Assembly (NCBI RefSeq): GCF_019649055.1 | Contig: NW_026570497.1 | Coordinates: 1-64,000 of the forward strand | Origin: Paramacrobiotus metropolitanus | Lineage: Eukaryota; Tardigrada; Eutardigrada; Parachela; Macrobiotidae | Length of the DNA: 64,000 nucleotides | Reading direction: 5' to 3' | Shown: positions 24,488 to 35,492 of the stretch, piece by piece | Layout: every line of letters starts with the position of its first letter | Numbering within the stretch: the stretch's first letter is position 1 | Made by a program: the position numbers and the translations under genes | The notes under the pieces: generated by a model | Databases searched by the model: none | What the model was told of the DNA's origin: nothing | Seen by the model: only the letters and a program-made list of their open reading frames with translations

Positions 24488-24987
24488 ACCTGAAGCAGTC
24501 CGCAGTAGCTCCAAGTCGGAGGAGTAGAGGTGGCATTCTACTGCTCATTTCATGTTCCGATTGATGATTAGAAAAGCACAGATGTATTAACAAAAAGCAG
24601 CAAGCGGAATTCGGTTCTTTATGCCAAGCCGTTAACAGGTTTCTCCTCTTCTTAAATTTCCTCGGTATAAGTTTCCTCCTTTTCTTAAGTTTCCATGCAG
24701 TACAGATAAGTTTCCAATTTATTGTTTGTGCTGATTTCGTAAATCGAAGCTTTGTAAATCATAAACTACATGATTTTGTTGTTGTGTTTGTACACTTTTT
24801 TACATGAACCTCTGGTTGTACTCCTTGCCGTATTTATTGCCTGTTTAGTACGCGTTTTCTTCTGTTGTATTACATAATATGCTAGAACATCTCCGGTCTG
24901 TTGATCTCTGTAATACATAGTTTGTATAAAAAGTGCAAAGGTCAAATCTGTAAACAGTGCCGACCAACGTCGATCTGCGGCGCGGGC
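24488..24987. other. Spacer before the fold-back element
   Basis: T-rich DNA with short TTTCCTC/TTTCTTAAG repeats around 24640-24715. No gene seen. Confidence 0.4.
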
Positions 24988-25272
24988 GGGGCCCGCGCTG
25001 AAGCGCTGAGTCTGAGTCTGAGTCTGACCCCTAAAAGGCTGAGTCTGACTACTGAAAGGCTGAGTCTGAGAACTAAAGGGCTGAGTCTGACTATTAAAAT
25101 GCTGAGTGTTCCTAGACTAGCTAAAGTAATATCTCAATAACGTTTATCTCTTGACCGGAAATATGCGCCATATGGTCCAGCGAATCTCCGTATTACATGC
25201 AATTCACGATCAAGTAATGTACAAGTACAACTGCAACATTTTAATTGGCAACAACCCATTCAGAATCAAATT
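24988..25272 (+). repeat. Left arm of the fold-back
   Basis: Begins GGGCCCGCGCTGAAGCGCTG, continues with five or more CTGAGTCTGA-type units, and ends ATTCAGAATCAAATT. It is near-identical to the complement of 28533-28815. Confidence 0.8.
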
Positions 25273-25960
25273 AATATGGGACGTGCACCGTACGCTTTTA
25301 CGAGTATAACTTGCAGCAGCACGAATGTTGAAAAGAACCAAAGAATTAACCATAATTATAGCCCTATTAAACATTTCCGGCCAAAATAAAATTAAATTTA
25401 TTTTTTTTACAACTATGTAATTACTGTACCATGTGTACTTACTAAATAATAAGCCGGTAATGTGCGCATGTAACCAGATCTATCTACGTATAATAATACG
25501 TTAATATGCGTACTGACTGTGAACCTGTGCAACAAAGCTCAATAAATCGAATAAAACACAAGCATTACAGCAATAGAGTAATAGAGAATCCAGCAGGTCA
25601 GCATTAACTGAAAGTAAAAAGCACCTGTCGGCTTCTAACTAAAATAATAATATCAGGTATTTGTACGTTGATGCTCATTTCATGCAGTTTTAAAATAACT
25701 TAGGTAAATACAGCCCTAATTACAGCTAATGTAAATGAAGCATAAAACCCATACAGCGTTAATAGCAGCAGCATTATCACCCTACGTATAATAATTATAC
25801 TACAGTAGCATATGCTCCCGAAGTAGTAGTAGTATTACAATTTCGATAATACACGACATAAGCATACAAACCACCGATTTCCGTTCGTAGCTGATTAGCT
25901 GGAAGTTAATCCGAAATAATTAAGTAAAGACTGCAATGAGCAGTCTAAATTTTTCTAAAT

Positions 25961-26210
25961 ATTTCTAAATATTTCTAAATATTTCTAAATATTTCTAAAT
26001 ATTTCTAAATATTTCTAAATATTTCTAAATATTTCTAAATATTTCTAAATATTTCTAAATATTTCTAAATATTTCTAAATATTTCTAAATATTTCTAAAT
26101 ATTTCTAAATATTTCTAAATATTTCTAAATATTTCTAAATATTTCTAAATATTTCTAAATATTTCTAAATATTTCTAAATATTTCTAAATATTTCTAAAT
26201 ATTTCTAAAT
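25961..26210 (+). repeat. Decamer satellite, 25 perfect copies
   Basis: ATTTCTAAAT repeated 25 times without a mismatch, preceded by one variant unit at 25951. Perfect homogeneity over 250 bp indicates recent expansion by slippage or unequal exchange. Confidence 0.95.
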
Positions 26211-26591
26211 ATTTGCCCGTGCAGCTTTGTCTGCCGACAGACCATTGCGCAACCCGACCAGTGGGCAATATTTGTTCCGCCACTGTTTAATATTAATCAC
26301 TTTGCCGGATCACAACCAAGGTAAAAACTATTTTGTAAAATGTAGGCATGAATAAAAATCCTCCGCTGACTTGATAATTTGGCAACCAATTCGTAACCGC
26401 TTTGCCAGTGAGGCATCCAGTGAATCATGTAGTGCAAGCAGTGCAATAGAACAGGGATCGAAAGACGGCGAAGATGCAGAATTTACGGTACACTCCAGTG
26501 ATTCACTGGGGCCGCTTAACGGATCAAAATCATAAAGGCGCGCAATTGTACAGGCTATTTCTGCGCTACTAGCCCTCATATAATTACACTG

Positions 26592-26815
26592 ATACTGTAC
26601 TTATTGCACATCACTGTCTAAGGCCTTGTCCCGAATTCAAAGCGTATCTCGTTGCGATACAGTAACTCCACCTCGGGAGGTGACTTCGCGTACCGTATCT
26701 GTAGGCGCGGCCACTGCATACATCCACCTCGTGCGGTTAAGCAACCGTACCATAGCGAGATTCGCTGCGAATTCGGGACGAGGCCTTAGACAGTGATGTG
26801 CAATAAGTGCAGTAT
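26592..26815. repeat. Inverted repeat with 47-bp arms
   Basis: Arms 26592-26638 and 26769-26815 pair with about two mismatches (ATACTGTACTTATTGCACAT and complement). The 130-bp loop includes GATACAGTAACTCCACCTCG and other sequence resembling the hairpin segment upstream of gene B and near 18010. It looks like a small fold-back MITE. Confidence 0.7.
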
Positions 26816-27548
26816 GGTGCATCTAGAGCAACGGTAGTACCGCCTCCAAGCGCAGGAAAAGCGAACTACCCCGGCTGGCAGTTTCCAAATCGTCCAGCAA
26901 ATTGTTTCAGTAAATTGTATTACAATTTACAATAATATTTCTTTAGTTACTTGCTAGATTACTTTTGTTGATGTAGTAGTAGCTTTTAACTTTGGATTTA
27001 TTAAAAAATTGCTCATAAACTCCTTTCAAATTTCGCTTCATTGGGTTATTCGAGTGAACATTGGATAGACACAAAATTACGCGTCACATCATTTCAGCAC
27101 ATAATGCACATAATACCTTTCAAATAATATAATATAGATATTATTATATGCAATGACTGCAGCGCGTTGTATCAGTTTAAAGCAGTTATGAATTAATATT
27201 ATATTTTATTTTAATGTAATAATAATTCATAATAGAGCTCCGAATGGAGCTCCGTAATAATAAGTAATAATATTGTTATTACTTATTATTATTGGGCTCT
27301 ATTCGGACCGGATATACGACATCATACGTACGTAATACAATATGTACATTGCATACATGTACATACTGCCGGTCAATTATCATGGCTTCTGAATCAATAG
27401 GAATTTTGTAGTTGACATCGCTAGATGTTGTTGGCTCGACTTTAATTTCTCAATATGTGCAAGGCGAGCTTCGCTCAACAAACATGATCAAATGAAGAAT
27501 TTGTCCCAATTAACATGGGAAGGGACCGTGCACAATACACTCATTGCA

Positions 27549-28400
27549 TTACCACGCATAATCTCCAAACTTAAACGCTGAAACAGAAAACAAGTAGAGC
27601 GACTCACCCGTCCTTAAAAACAACTTCTTACCGATCTCCTTTAACGTTACAATGCCGGTCTCACACCGCGCCAAAAGTCTCACATGCAAAGGCGACAAAA
27701 TTACAGCGATCAGTAAGCGACTTGTATTTTCCAATCTTCTCCCGGCATGCCAGTTCATGGCAGCGCCAGCACACTTCGAGATCGCGTCGATGTATGAATC
27801 CGCCATCGTGTCTCTGCAAGTAACGTCCCATACTAATGGCTGCCCGCGGTACCACTTCCAACGCGTAGCTCCATCCGGACGTTTTCCGTTTTCGCGCAAA
27901 AAGCCAATGGGCTCCGGGTATGACTCAATGCCGGCATTACATAGTGCTCGCAATATGATATCGTTAATGCCGTTATGACGTTCCCTTCTCCCGATGCACT
28001 TCTTGCACGCTAGCCCATGGTATCCGTTTTCCGCGACCTCTTTACCACATCTCGCACACGAATGCTGCTCCACGATCTTAGCACCAAGCCACAGGCCAAC
28101 AGAAATGCGGAAAGTCTGATCATCCAGGAAGTTGCCGAAAACTTTCGCGGGAAGAGCATTGAGCCAGGCTCCGGCGTATTTTGTGCTAACTGCTCTCATA
28201 CGTGCTTCAGCTCGCTTATTGCCGCCAACATTATTCCACAAAACATCAACATCCTTCTGTATGACGGCATTATCCCATACACACTGATGGCTACCTGAAT
28301 TGGCTACCTTGTTGGCTACCTGAATCAAAATACCCAGATAAAGAAAACTTCATTTGTGGGCCAGAACTGATTTTCTGGGTCTGAATATTTCAGCACCACC
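27549..28400 (-). mobile_element. Retroelement C-terminal fragment 1
   Basis: The minus strand encodes a domain common at the C-terminus of invertebrate LINE-type polyproteins: AGAWLNALPAK, a zinc-ligand set CARCGKEV..GYHGLACKKC, RRERHNGINDIILRAL, then KRPDGAT..W and PLVWDVTCRDTMADS. Two frameshifts break it after about 27750: KYKSLTDRCNFVAFACETFG is in another frame before the original frame resumes with GIVTLKEIGKKLF. The RPD..WDVT spacing resembles a PD-(D/E)XK nuclease core (inference). It lies inside the fold-back region. Confidence 0.65.
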
Positions 28401-28532
28401 CTGGGCAAGTTCTTCCCACGAAACTGAACCAGATCTGGCCCACAATACGTTGGCCCGGAAATGCCATTATCCTGGAACAGAAAATGTTCCGGATAGGCCA
28501 GAATGATTTCGTTTCTAGAAATTGCACTGGGA

Positions 28533-28815
28533 ATTTGATTCTGAATGGGTTGTTGCCAATTAAAATGTTGCAGTTGTACTTGTACATTACTTGATCGTGA
28601 GTTGCATGTAATACGGGGATTCGCTGGACCATATGGCGCATATTTCCGGTCAAGACTTAAAAGTTATCGAGATATTACTTTAGCAGTCTTAGGAACACTC
28701 AGCATTTTAATAGTCAGACTCAGCCCTTTAGTACTCAGACTCAGCCTTTCAGTAGTCAGACTCAGCTTTTTAGGGCTCAGACTCAGACTCAGACTCAGCG
28801 CTTCAGCGCGGGCCC
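28533..28815 (-). repeat. Right arm of the fold-back
   Basis: Complement of the left arm, ending in CGCTTCAGCGCGGGCCC. Differences from the left arm are few single-base changes and a short indel around the TTGACCGGAAAT region. Confidence 0.8.
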
Positions 28816-29679
28816 GCGGGCGGAGCTCGGGAAGCCACAAATCGCCTAACTTTTTGTAACATACTCTGACGTTATTTGCGCCGAAACGCAAAAACAGAAC
28901 ATGATGAGACTTTGAAATGGTTTACCGTGTTCAAAGCAAGACAGTACGAGGAATTCAGAATGAAAAAACCCCGAATCATTCAGCGTGTACTGCACTCTGA
29001 CTGTCATGCGTCTTTGCAACGCTAAGAACCGATAGCAAACGCAGTTTCTTTTCCCTTTTCTCGAAACCGGACCCAGTAAAGGCCAATCATCTGCAAGCGC
29101 GTTTGGGAAGAGCGGCCACGGCATGTGTTTTTGTGAAAGGGTGTACTCGTGGTTACTACAACATATTTACTATTATTTTCTAAAACAACATTTTGAAAAA
29201 TCTGAAGGTCGCATATCATAACATTTTGTATTTATTCAGCGTTCAGTAAATTCGCGCATTCCTCTATGAAAAATAAATCGTGATGGCCGGTGTTTAGCTG
29301 TCATGCCATATTTTTCAGTGCAAAATGTTAGGTGAAATTACGTTATTTCCCTTCACGGTATAGTACACCGTCCACTGGTGTCCCGCCACTGAAGGCGGTC
29401 CAGTCACGCGGATCGCGGTGATGGTGGGCGTTGAGAGCCAGCAAGATCCTCAACTGAATCAACACCCTTCGCGAACTGTGACGGTGGACGTGACCACTGC
29501 GTCCATAAGTCCATAACGAACGTTGAACTGCTTTGAATGCAAGGCAAGCTGTCCATTTTCTTCGGCAATTGTTTGCTTTTACCACTTCCCTTGAGGTTCC
29601 AGTATGCAGCTGCTGGGTTTCACACCTATCTTTATAACGAGCTTAAAAAGATAGACCATCGATCATCAATTCAGCGAAG
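28816..29679. other. Spacer with possible last exon of gene G
   Basis: Mostly without features. On the minus strand 29343-29560 contains RRVLIQLRILLALNAHHHRD, which distantly recalls the LDVSxLTKLTLHALHR motif of the family's last exon and lies where the last exon of gene G should be. The match is weak. Confidence 0.25.
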
Positions 29680-29815
29680 TAGCTATTTTGCCGCAGTATT
29701 TGCGGCAAAATACCAAAAAGCTATTTACCAGCATGCGGCCAAATAGTGAAAGGCCATTTGGCCTACCATAGTGCGGCTATTTTATAAAATAGCAAAAAGC
29801 TATTTTGACGCACAG
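29680..29815. repeat. Cluster of short palindromes
   Basis: Contains a perfect 18-bp palindrome GCTATTTTATAAAATAGC (29776-29793), an inverted repeat TTTTGCCGCA..TGCGGCAAAA near 29687-29710 and several GGCCAAATAG/CTATTTGGCC-like halves. It is probably a small fold-back element. Confidence 0.5.
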
Positions 29816-29941
29816 GAGAAAACTGCAGCAAAACAGCCATAGCCCGAATTGAACCTGAACGTTGCTGGACGAACGGGGGCGAAACATACCGATTTTACTG
29901 TACAAGAAGAGCAGTTTTCCAAGTTTCGCTAGCAAGTAATA

Positions 29942-31870
29942 TTATCGCTTTGATTCGCTGGTCCAGCAGACGCACGGACGCGATTCTGATTTTGTAATGG
30001 GCTGACATGCTGCGGCCAAACACACTAAGAATGATTCCTGAAAGTCAGCCACAGCGCACCCGTATGAAAAAGACCACTGTTTAGCGAGGATCGGTACGTT
30101 GGGATATCCGTACGGAGCAAGTCCGTATCCATCAAACGGGGTTTCGAAATTTCCAAATTCCCCGACAGCATCACATGGCTCCAAGAGGAACATGTGATGT
30201 TTAAATATGACATCTTTCAGGACGATGTTCGTTGTAATGGCACATAAGCAAATCGAACACTTTTCAGGTCCGAGAAATTCTCTCACCATCGAAACAGAAA
30301 TCCTGGCTACAACGAGTCAATGCAACTTTCTTCTCATGCATTGCAACATGTAAGAGAGCGGTCGGAGGCACCGATTAAAATCGCCAATAAGGTAGACAAC
30401 TCTGCAGAAACGTGTTACCGCCTTCTGCAGGTAATACACCAGTTGATGCGCGTTGACCTGCATTTCCTCGTCGCTGACTTCATCCGGATAAAGGTCGTAG
30501 AAGGGATGGCGTGATATTGTCAAATGTTGCTGAACTGAAGGCAGCAGCACTAGCGCTCTCCACTTCTTACAAACCCCGTGGAACAGAAAATGCATGTCCA
30601 CGAAACGTTGAAGGATCAGATGCGGAAAAAAGTTTTGGGCTTCTACCTCTTTGCACAATTTTGACCATGGACATCCAAATGCTGTAAGACCGTTTGCAAC
30701 TCCATTTCCATTAAGTGGCTAATTAACTGTCTAAAAGAACACACCGGTTTGTGCTTGCGCAAACCATTACAAAATCTTAGCTTTTATTAAAGCTAAAACG
30801 GCATAACCCGAAATTTAATTCGCATTGGAAAATAATTTTCATTTTCGTTGTTGCAATAAAGCTCCAGCTGAAACCACTGAGAAAATTTTTTTTTTGGCTA
30901 AAAGGAAAAAAGTGTCAAGCGATGTATATATTTTTCAATCGAGATACACAACCCGGGGTCAAAGGAAGTTCCGCGATCTTATATTAAATAGCCTGGTACA
31001 TGGTGTACAAAATGGTATGCATGGAACATACACTAAAACTTTCTCTTGCGCTCACTCCGAATCACATTTTTTAATACTTAATGTCATTTTATTGCTTAAT
31101 GTTTAATATACAGGGTAGTATCCGGTTGCCAAGAAAGCGAAGAAAGTTTTAACGTATGTATACCATTTTTGACACCATGTACCGGGCAATTTTCCTTAGC
31201 TTAGTATTTTAGAAATAATGAAAATATTTACAGAACCTTCTACTCACCGCCGTTCTGCGCTACACAGTCTACCAAATCCCGCATAATGTGGCCCACAACT
31301 AGGCGTCTGAGTCGGCATCGTGTGTCAAGAAGCTCGGTTAGGCTGCCGCATGTGCGATGAAGATCTTTTATCCTGTATTCACACGGCCGGCCGCGGCTTA
31401 GAATTCCATATGATGCCGGCGCACTCCAACAAACAGTGTCCCGCTGTGAACCAGCCACCACTCCGCCATGGCTCGAAATAGTTTACTATTTTGCGATGTC
31501 TTCGCTAGTTTGCGAAAGCCATGGAGGGCCGCAGGATTGTTTTTAGGAAGAGGCAGGGCCAGCTTGTGAAACGTCGTACGGGTTACTGCGTACGCCGGCC
31601 GGCCGCCTTTTAGCCGTACTGCCCACCCACGCGGGTCCGTTGTTAATCGCGCATATCGTTCCTATTTTCTTCCCGGGTAACTGCACTTCACACCGAATCA
31701 AAGACCACGATTTTGATCGAAAGCGCTCATCGAAAACTTCAGCTTCGATAAGGCGGGCTGCATGCCAGCTCTCCCGCCCAGTCGGACAGTTTTCCAGGTT
31801 AATTAGCACTTCAATATCGTTCATTCTGCTCAACTGCTTTTTCGTCCAGGTTCCGTCGGACCAATGAAGC
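29942..31870 (-). pseudogene. Tudor-like/F-box gene G, interrupted
   Basis: The F-box exon begins at 30681 after a TTACAG acceptor and reads FFPHLILQRFVDMHFLFHGV then CKKWRALVLLPS, with CLRPLSYMLQCMRRKLH. An in-frame TGA (30319-30317) interrupts it, and the same frame continues LVVARISVSMVREFLGPEKC down to 29942. Upstream, 31461-31244 ends at a perfect GTGAGT donor in phase 1, matching the acceptor phase (restores NGAFGCPWSK). Farther upstream (31870-31543) a block with ESWHAARLIEAEVF and SLIRCEVQLPG weakly resembles the second Tudor-like segment of gene A, but stops separate it from 31461. It is a divergent member, probably inactive. Confidence 0.5.
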
Positions 31871-32018
31871 CCGCAAATACTTCCATGCTACCAGTTCGGC
31901 GCTGCCCCAGCGATGCGGCTTAACAAGAAGGCCTGCGTCTGTCAGGTCACTGACTTATCCTCGACATGCCTTCTTCCCGCGTTCACGAACATCCACCAGG
32001 TAATCTTGATGTTTTACC

Positions 32019-32495
32019 ATGCTTTACCATGCTTGTGTGCAGCCACACTTCGACTACGGGTCGGATACGTGGTCACCGGCATCTTTGGCTTTGCGCGGCA
32101 AACTGGCTAAAGCACAGCGGAAAGCACTGCGGGCGATTTCTGATTACAAGGAGCGGGTAACACCCGAGCTGTACCAGAAACTGCGCATCCTGCCGGTGTA
32201 CGACCGTTGGAAGCAGTCCGAAGCAGTATGGTTGTACAAGATCTACAACCACGAAGCGTACCGTCCTCCGCAGTACATGGTCGAAATGATTGACTTCACG
32301 GATATCACAGCGCGGTATAATCTTCGTAAGCCAAAGAGAATCGAAGCCTCAGCGAAGAAGAAGATCGGAGAAGGCACGTTGGCTATGCGTTTAAAGGACA
32401 TTTTTGAGCGCATACAAAAAGTTAATATGCAGATACTCACTGTTGATGGTGTGGGTTTTTTCAAGTTTGCTCTCCGAATGGTTGATCTGTCGTAA
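32019..32495 (+). mobile_element. LINE reverse transcriptase, C-terminal end
   Basis: The open frame reads LYHACVQPHFDYGSDTWSPA, KLAKAQRKALRAISDY, LRILPVYDRWKQSEAVWLYK and ends MVDLS before a TAA. This is the typical region after the catalytic core in Jockey/CR1/I-type non-LTR elements (VxPHFDYGSxxW and KxQRKALRxI). The 5' part is missing. About 70 bp after the stop a (TAA)n tract begins, as expected for the 3' end of I-like LINEs. Confidence 0.8.
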
Positions 32496-32564
32496 TATGC
32501 TTATGTTGTTTACTTTTGTACCGACCAGACGTTGAAGTCCCGTTTATCGGGTTGTCTGCTCTTG

Positions 32565-33700
<1,136 letters not shown>

Positions 33701-34400
33701 TTAGAGCAATTGGCCAAAAACACAAAGAGTCTCAATCACTAGAGGATAAAACCAATATCCGTTTTCTAAAAACGAATACGTCCGGCGTTTTGAACTTTCT
33801 GCCAGCTGGGCCACGCTTCCACATTTCCTCGAGCTGCAAGCGACGTGAGAATCTGCAACTGTGCACCAACTTGTAACATCCCACGTTAGCGGTTTCCCTT
33901 GGCGGGCAAGTATCAACGTCATCCCATCGGGCCTTTTCCCATCTGTACTTGACAATCCGTTCAGTTCTGGCTGGCAGGGAAAACCCGCGCTTTCACAACA
34001 CTTTTGGGTGATGCTGTTCATTTCCTTGTGTCGCGCCCGCCGTCCTTTTGTTGACCTATTGCACGATAACCCGTGGTGACAGTTGGTGTCCACTTGTTTA
34101 CCACAGGCGATGTAGTTATGCGCCACAACCACAGGTGGTCCAAATCGAAGTCCGACACCGATTCCTACGTCGTCATCTCTCAGGGATGTCCCCAATCAAG
34201 GAGCGGGCAAGGCATTTAGCCAGGCACCAGAATCTCTGTCAAGAGCTGAAAGCAAAACCGCCCTGGTGCGCTCGTTCCCTTCTGTAGACAGCATCAAAGC
34301 GGAAATGTCCCGATCAATTATTGGTGCGTCCCAGGCATACTGAAACTTTCGTAAGAAATCCGGCGGAATCTCGCACTGCGTCTGTTGTAACCAGGACTAC
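33701..34400 (-). mobile_element. Retroelement C-terminal fragment 2
   Basis: Same domain as at 27549 and 46363: minus strand ALDRDSGAWLNALPAP, a stop, then DDDVGIGVGLRFG, ACGKQVDTNCHHGLSCNRST, RRARHKEMNS, GKRPDGMTL..GKPLTWDVTS. It is truncated on both sides and has lost the zinc-ligand spacing (HNYIACGK). Confidence 0.65.
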
Positions 34401-34699
34401 AAAGCTGACTTCGTAAGACACTCTTCAGTTAGGTGGTAAAATTCGGAAACAATGGGCGATGTCCATATTACTTATATCATGACTGTGCCGATGCTCGTGC
34501 TTTGGTAGGTGGCGCATATCGATCGCGTACTGCCATCTTCTTATAGCGTGGTGGCCTAGATGGACCCTGGTGGAAGTCGATCGGTAGAAGACACTACAGC
34601 AGGAACTACACAAACGGTGTGGACGCTCTCGTAGAGCGCTATGGGCATTCATAGTTATCCCTTCGACCGGCTGAAGTTAATAAACTCGTACAAGCATTC

Positions 34700-34855
34700 T
34701 GTGGTATATGTTGCGACCTTGCCGGTCGTGTATTCTCATAATTATAACCTTGTACATCCTGACTTGCTTAGATACGAATATACGCTGTTGTCACGTACAA
34801 CTGCATGAGCAGTTTGTACGTTCGTGGACAAGTTACAGTAAACATCCATAAACAT
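34700..34855 (+). repeat. Dispersed repeat, copy 1
   Basis: About 150 bp similar to 39530-39690, with shared blocks GTTGCGACCTTG..GGTCG.GTGTAT, TTTAGATAC/TTTAGACAC, TATACGCTGTTGTCA-like, CAACTG.ATGAGCAGTT and ACGTTC..GGACA.G.TACAGTAA. The element type is unknown. Confidence 0.6.
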
Positions 34856-35492
34856 CAATGTAGTATTATACGGTACGCATCCAATACTTCACACATGCCT
34901 AATATAAAAGTGTATAGAAAGTCAATAAGTAACCATGCAAGTGAGTAGCAGATTCCACTGAGCTCGTAAACGAAAATTAATGTTTGCAGTATTGCACTTT
35001 TATTCTATGTAGTCTGCTTTCACTCGTATACGACAACAGTTCAACTTATGACAAACAACATTGCTAGGGCCGTAAAAAAGAACTTAACTGCTAAGCGGAC
35101 AGTACAGAAGATGTCATTATAATTTTCTCGGGACATAATACTTGCACCAACTCATCCTACAAACTTTATTCTTGTACATATGTTCGCACCTATTATGGTT
35201 GTTATAATATTTACACATGATTATATCTGTACAAAACAAAAAAATAGAATTAAATTAGATCTTCGGATTCCCGTTACTTATGCATATTCTAGAAGATATT
35301 ACTTTTGAAATACGCAACAAAATCTGCATGGTATCGTTTGCTGGTTAGTTAGACCGAAAATGTTAACTCCAGGTGCCCTCGATTATTACGGGAAATTATT
35401 TATGGATGCAACTTTAGGGATTTGCAGCGCCTGTTAGAGTTACTTGAACGAAAATGCCCTCTGTAGGCACCATTTCCGCCGAATACGGTGGC
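34856..35492. other. Spacer downstream of gene B
   Basis: No gene or repeat seen. Confidence 0.4.

Larger units (their letters stand above)
24988..28815. mobile_element. 3.8-kb fold-back region (composite element)
   Basis: Two inverted arms of about 285 bp (24988-25272 and 28533-28815) enclose 3.26 kb. The outer ends are GC-rich (GGGCCCGCGCTGAAGCGC), followed by repeated CTGAGTCTGA units, then unique arm sequence. The interior contains a decamer array, a 47-bp inverted repeat and a retroelement fragment, but no intact transposase. It is either one large non-autonomous element carrying later insertions or two opposed copies of a short repeat. Confidence 0.6.

Noticed and set aside
25961-26210. 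Possible CRISPR-like regular array
   Set aside because: The 10-bp units are contiguous with no spacers and the genome is eukaryotic, so it is a satellite.
26328-26579. 83-codon frame on the minus strand starting with ATG
   Set aside because: The composition is plausible for protein, but it lies inside the fold-back region, has no homologue in the window and no splice or polyadenylation context.
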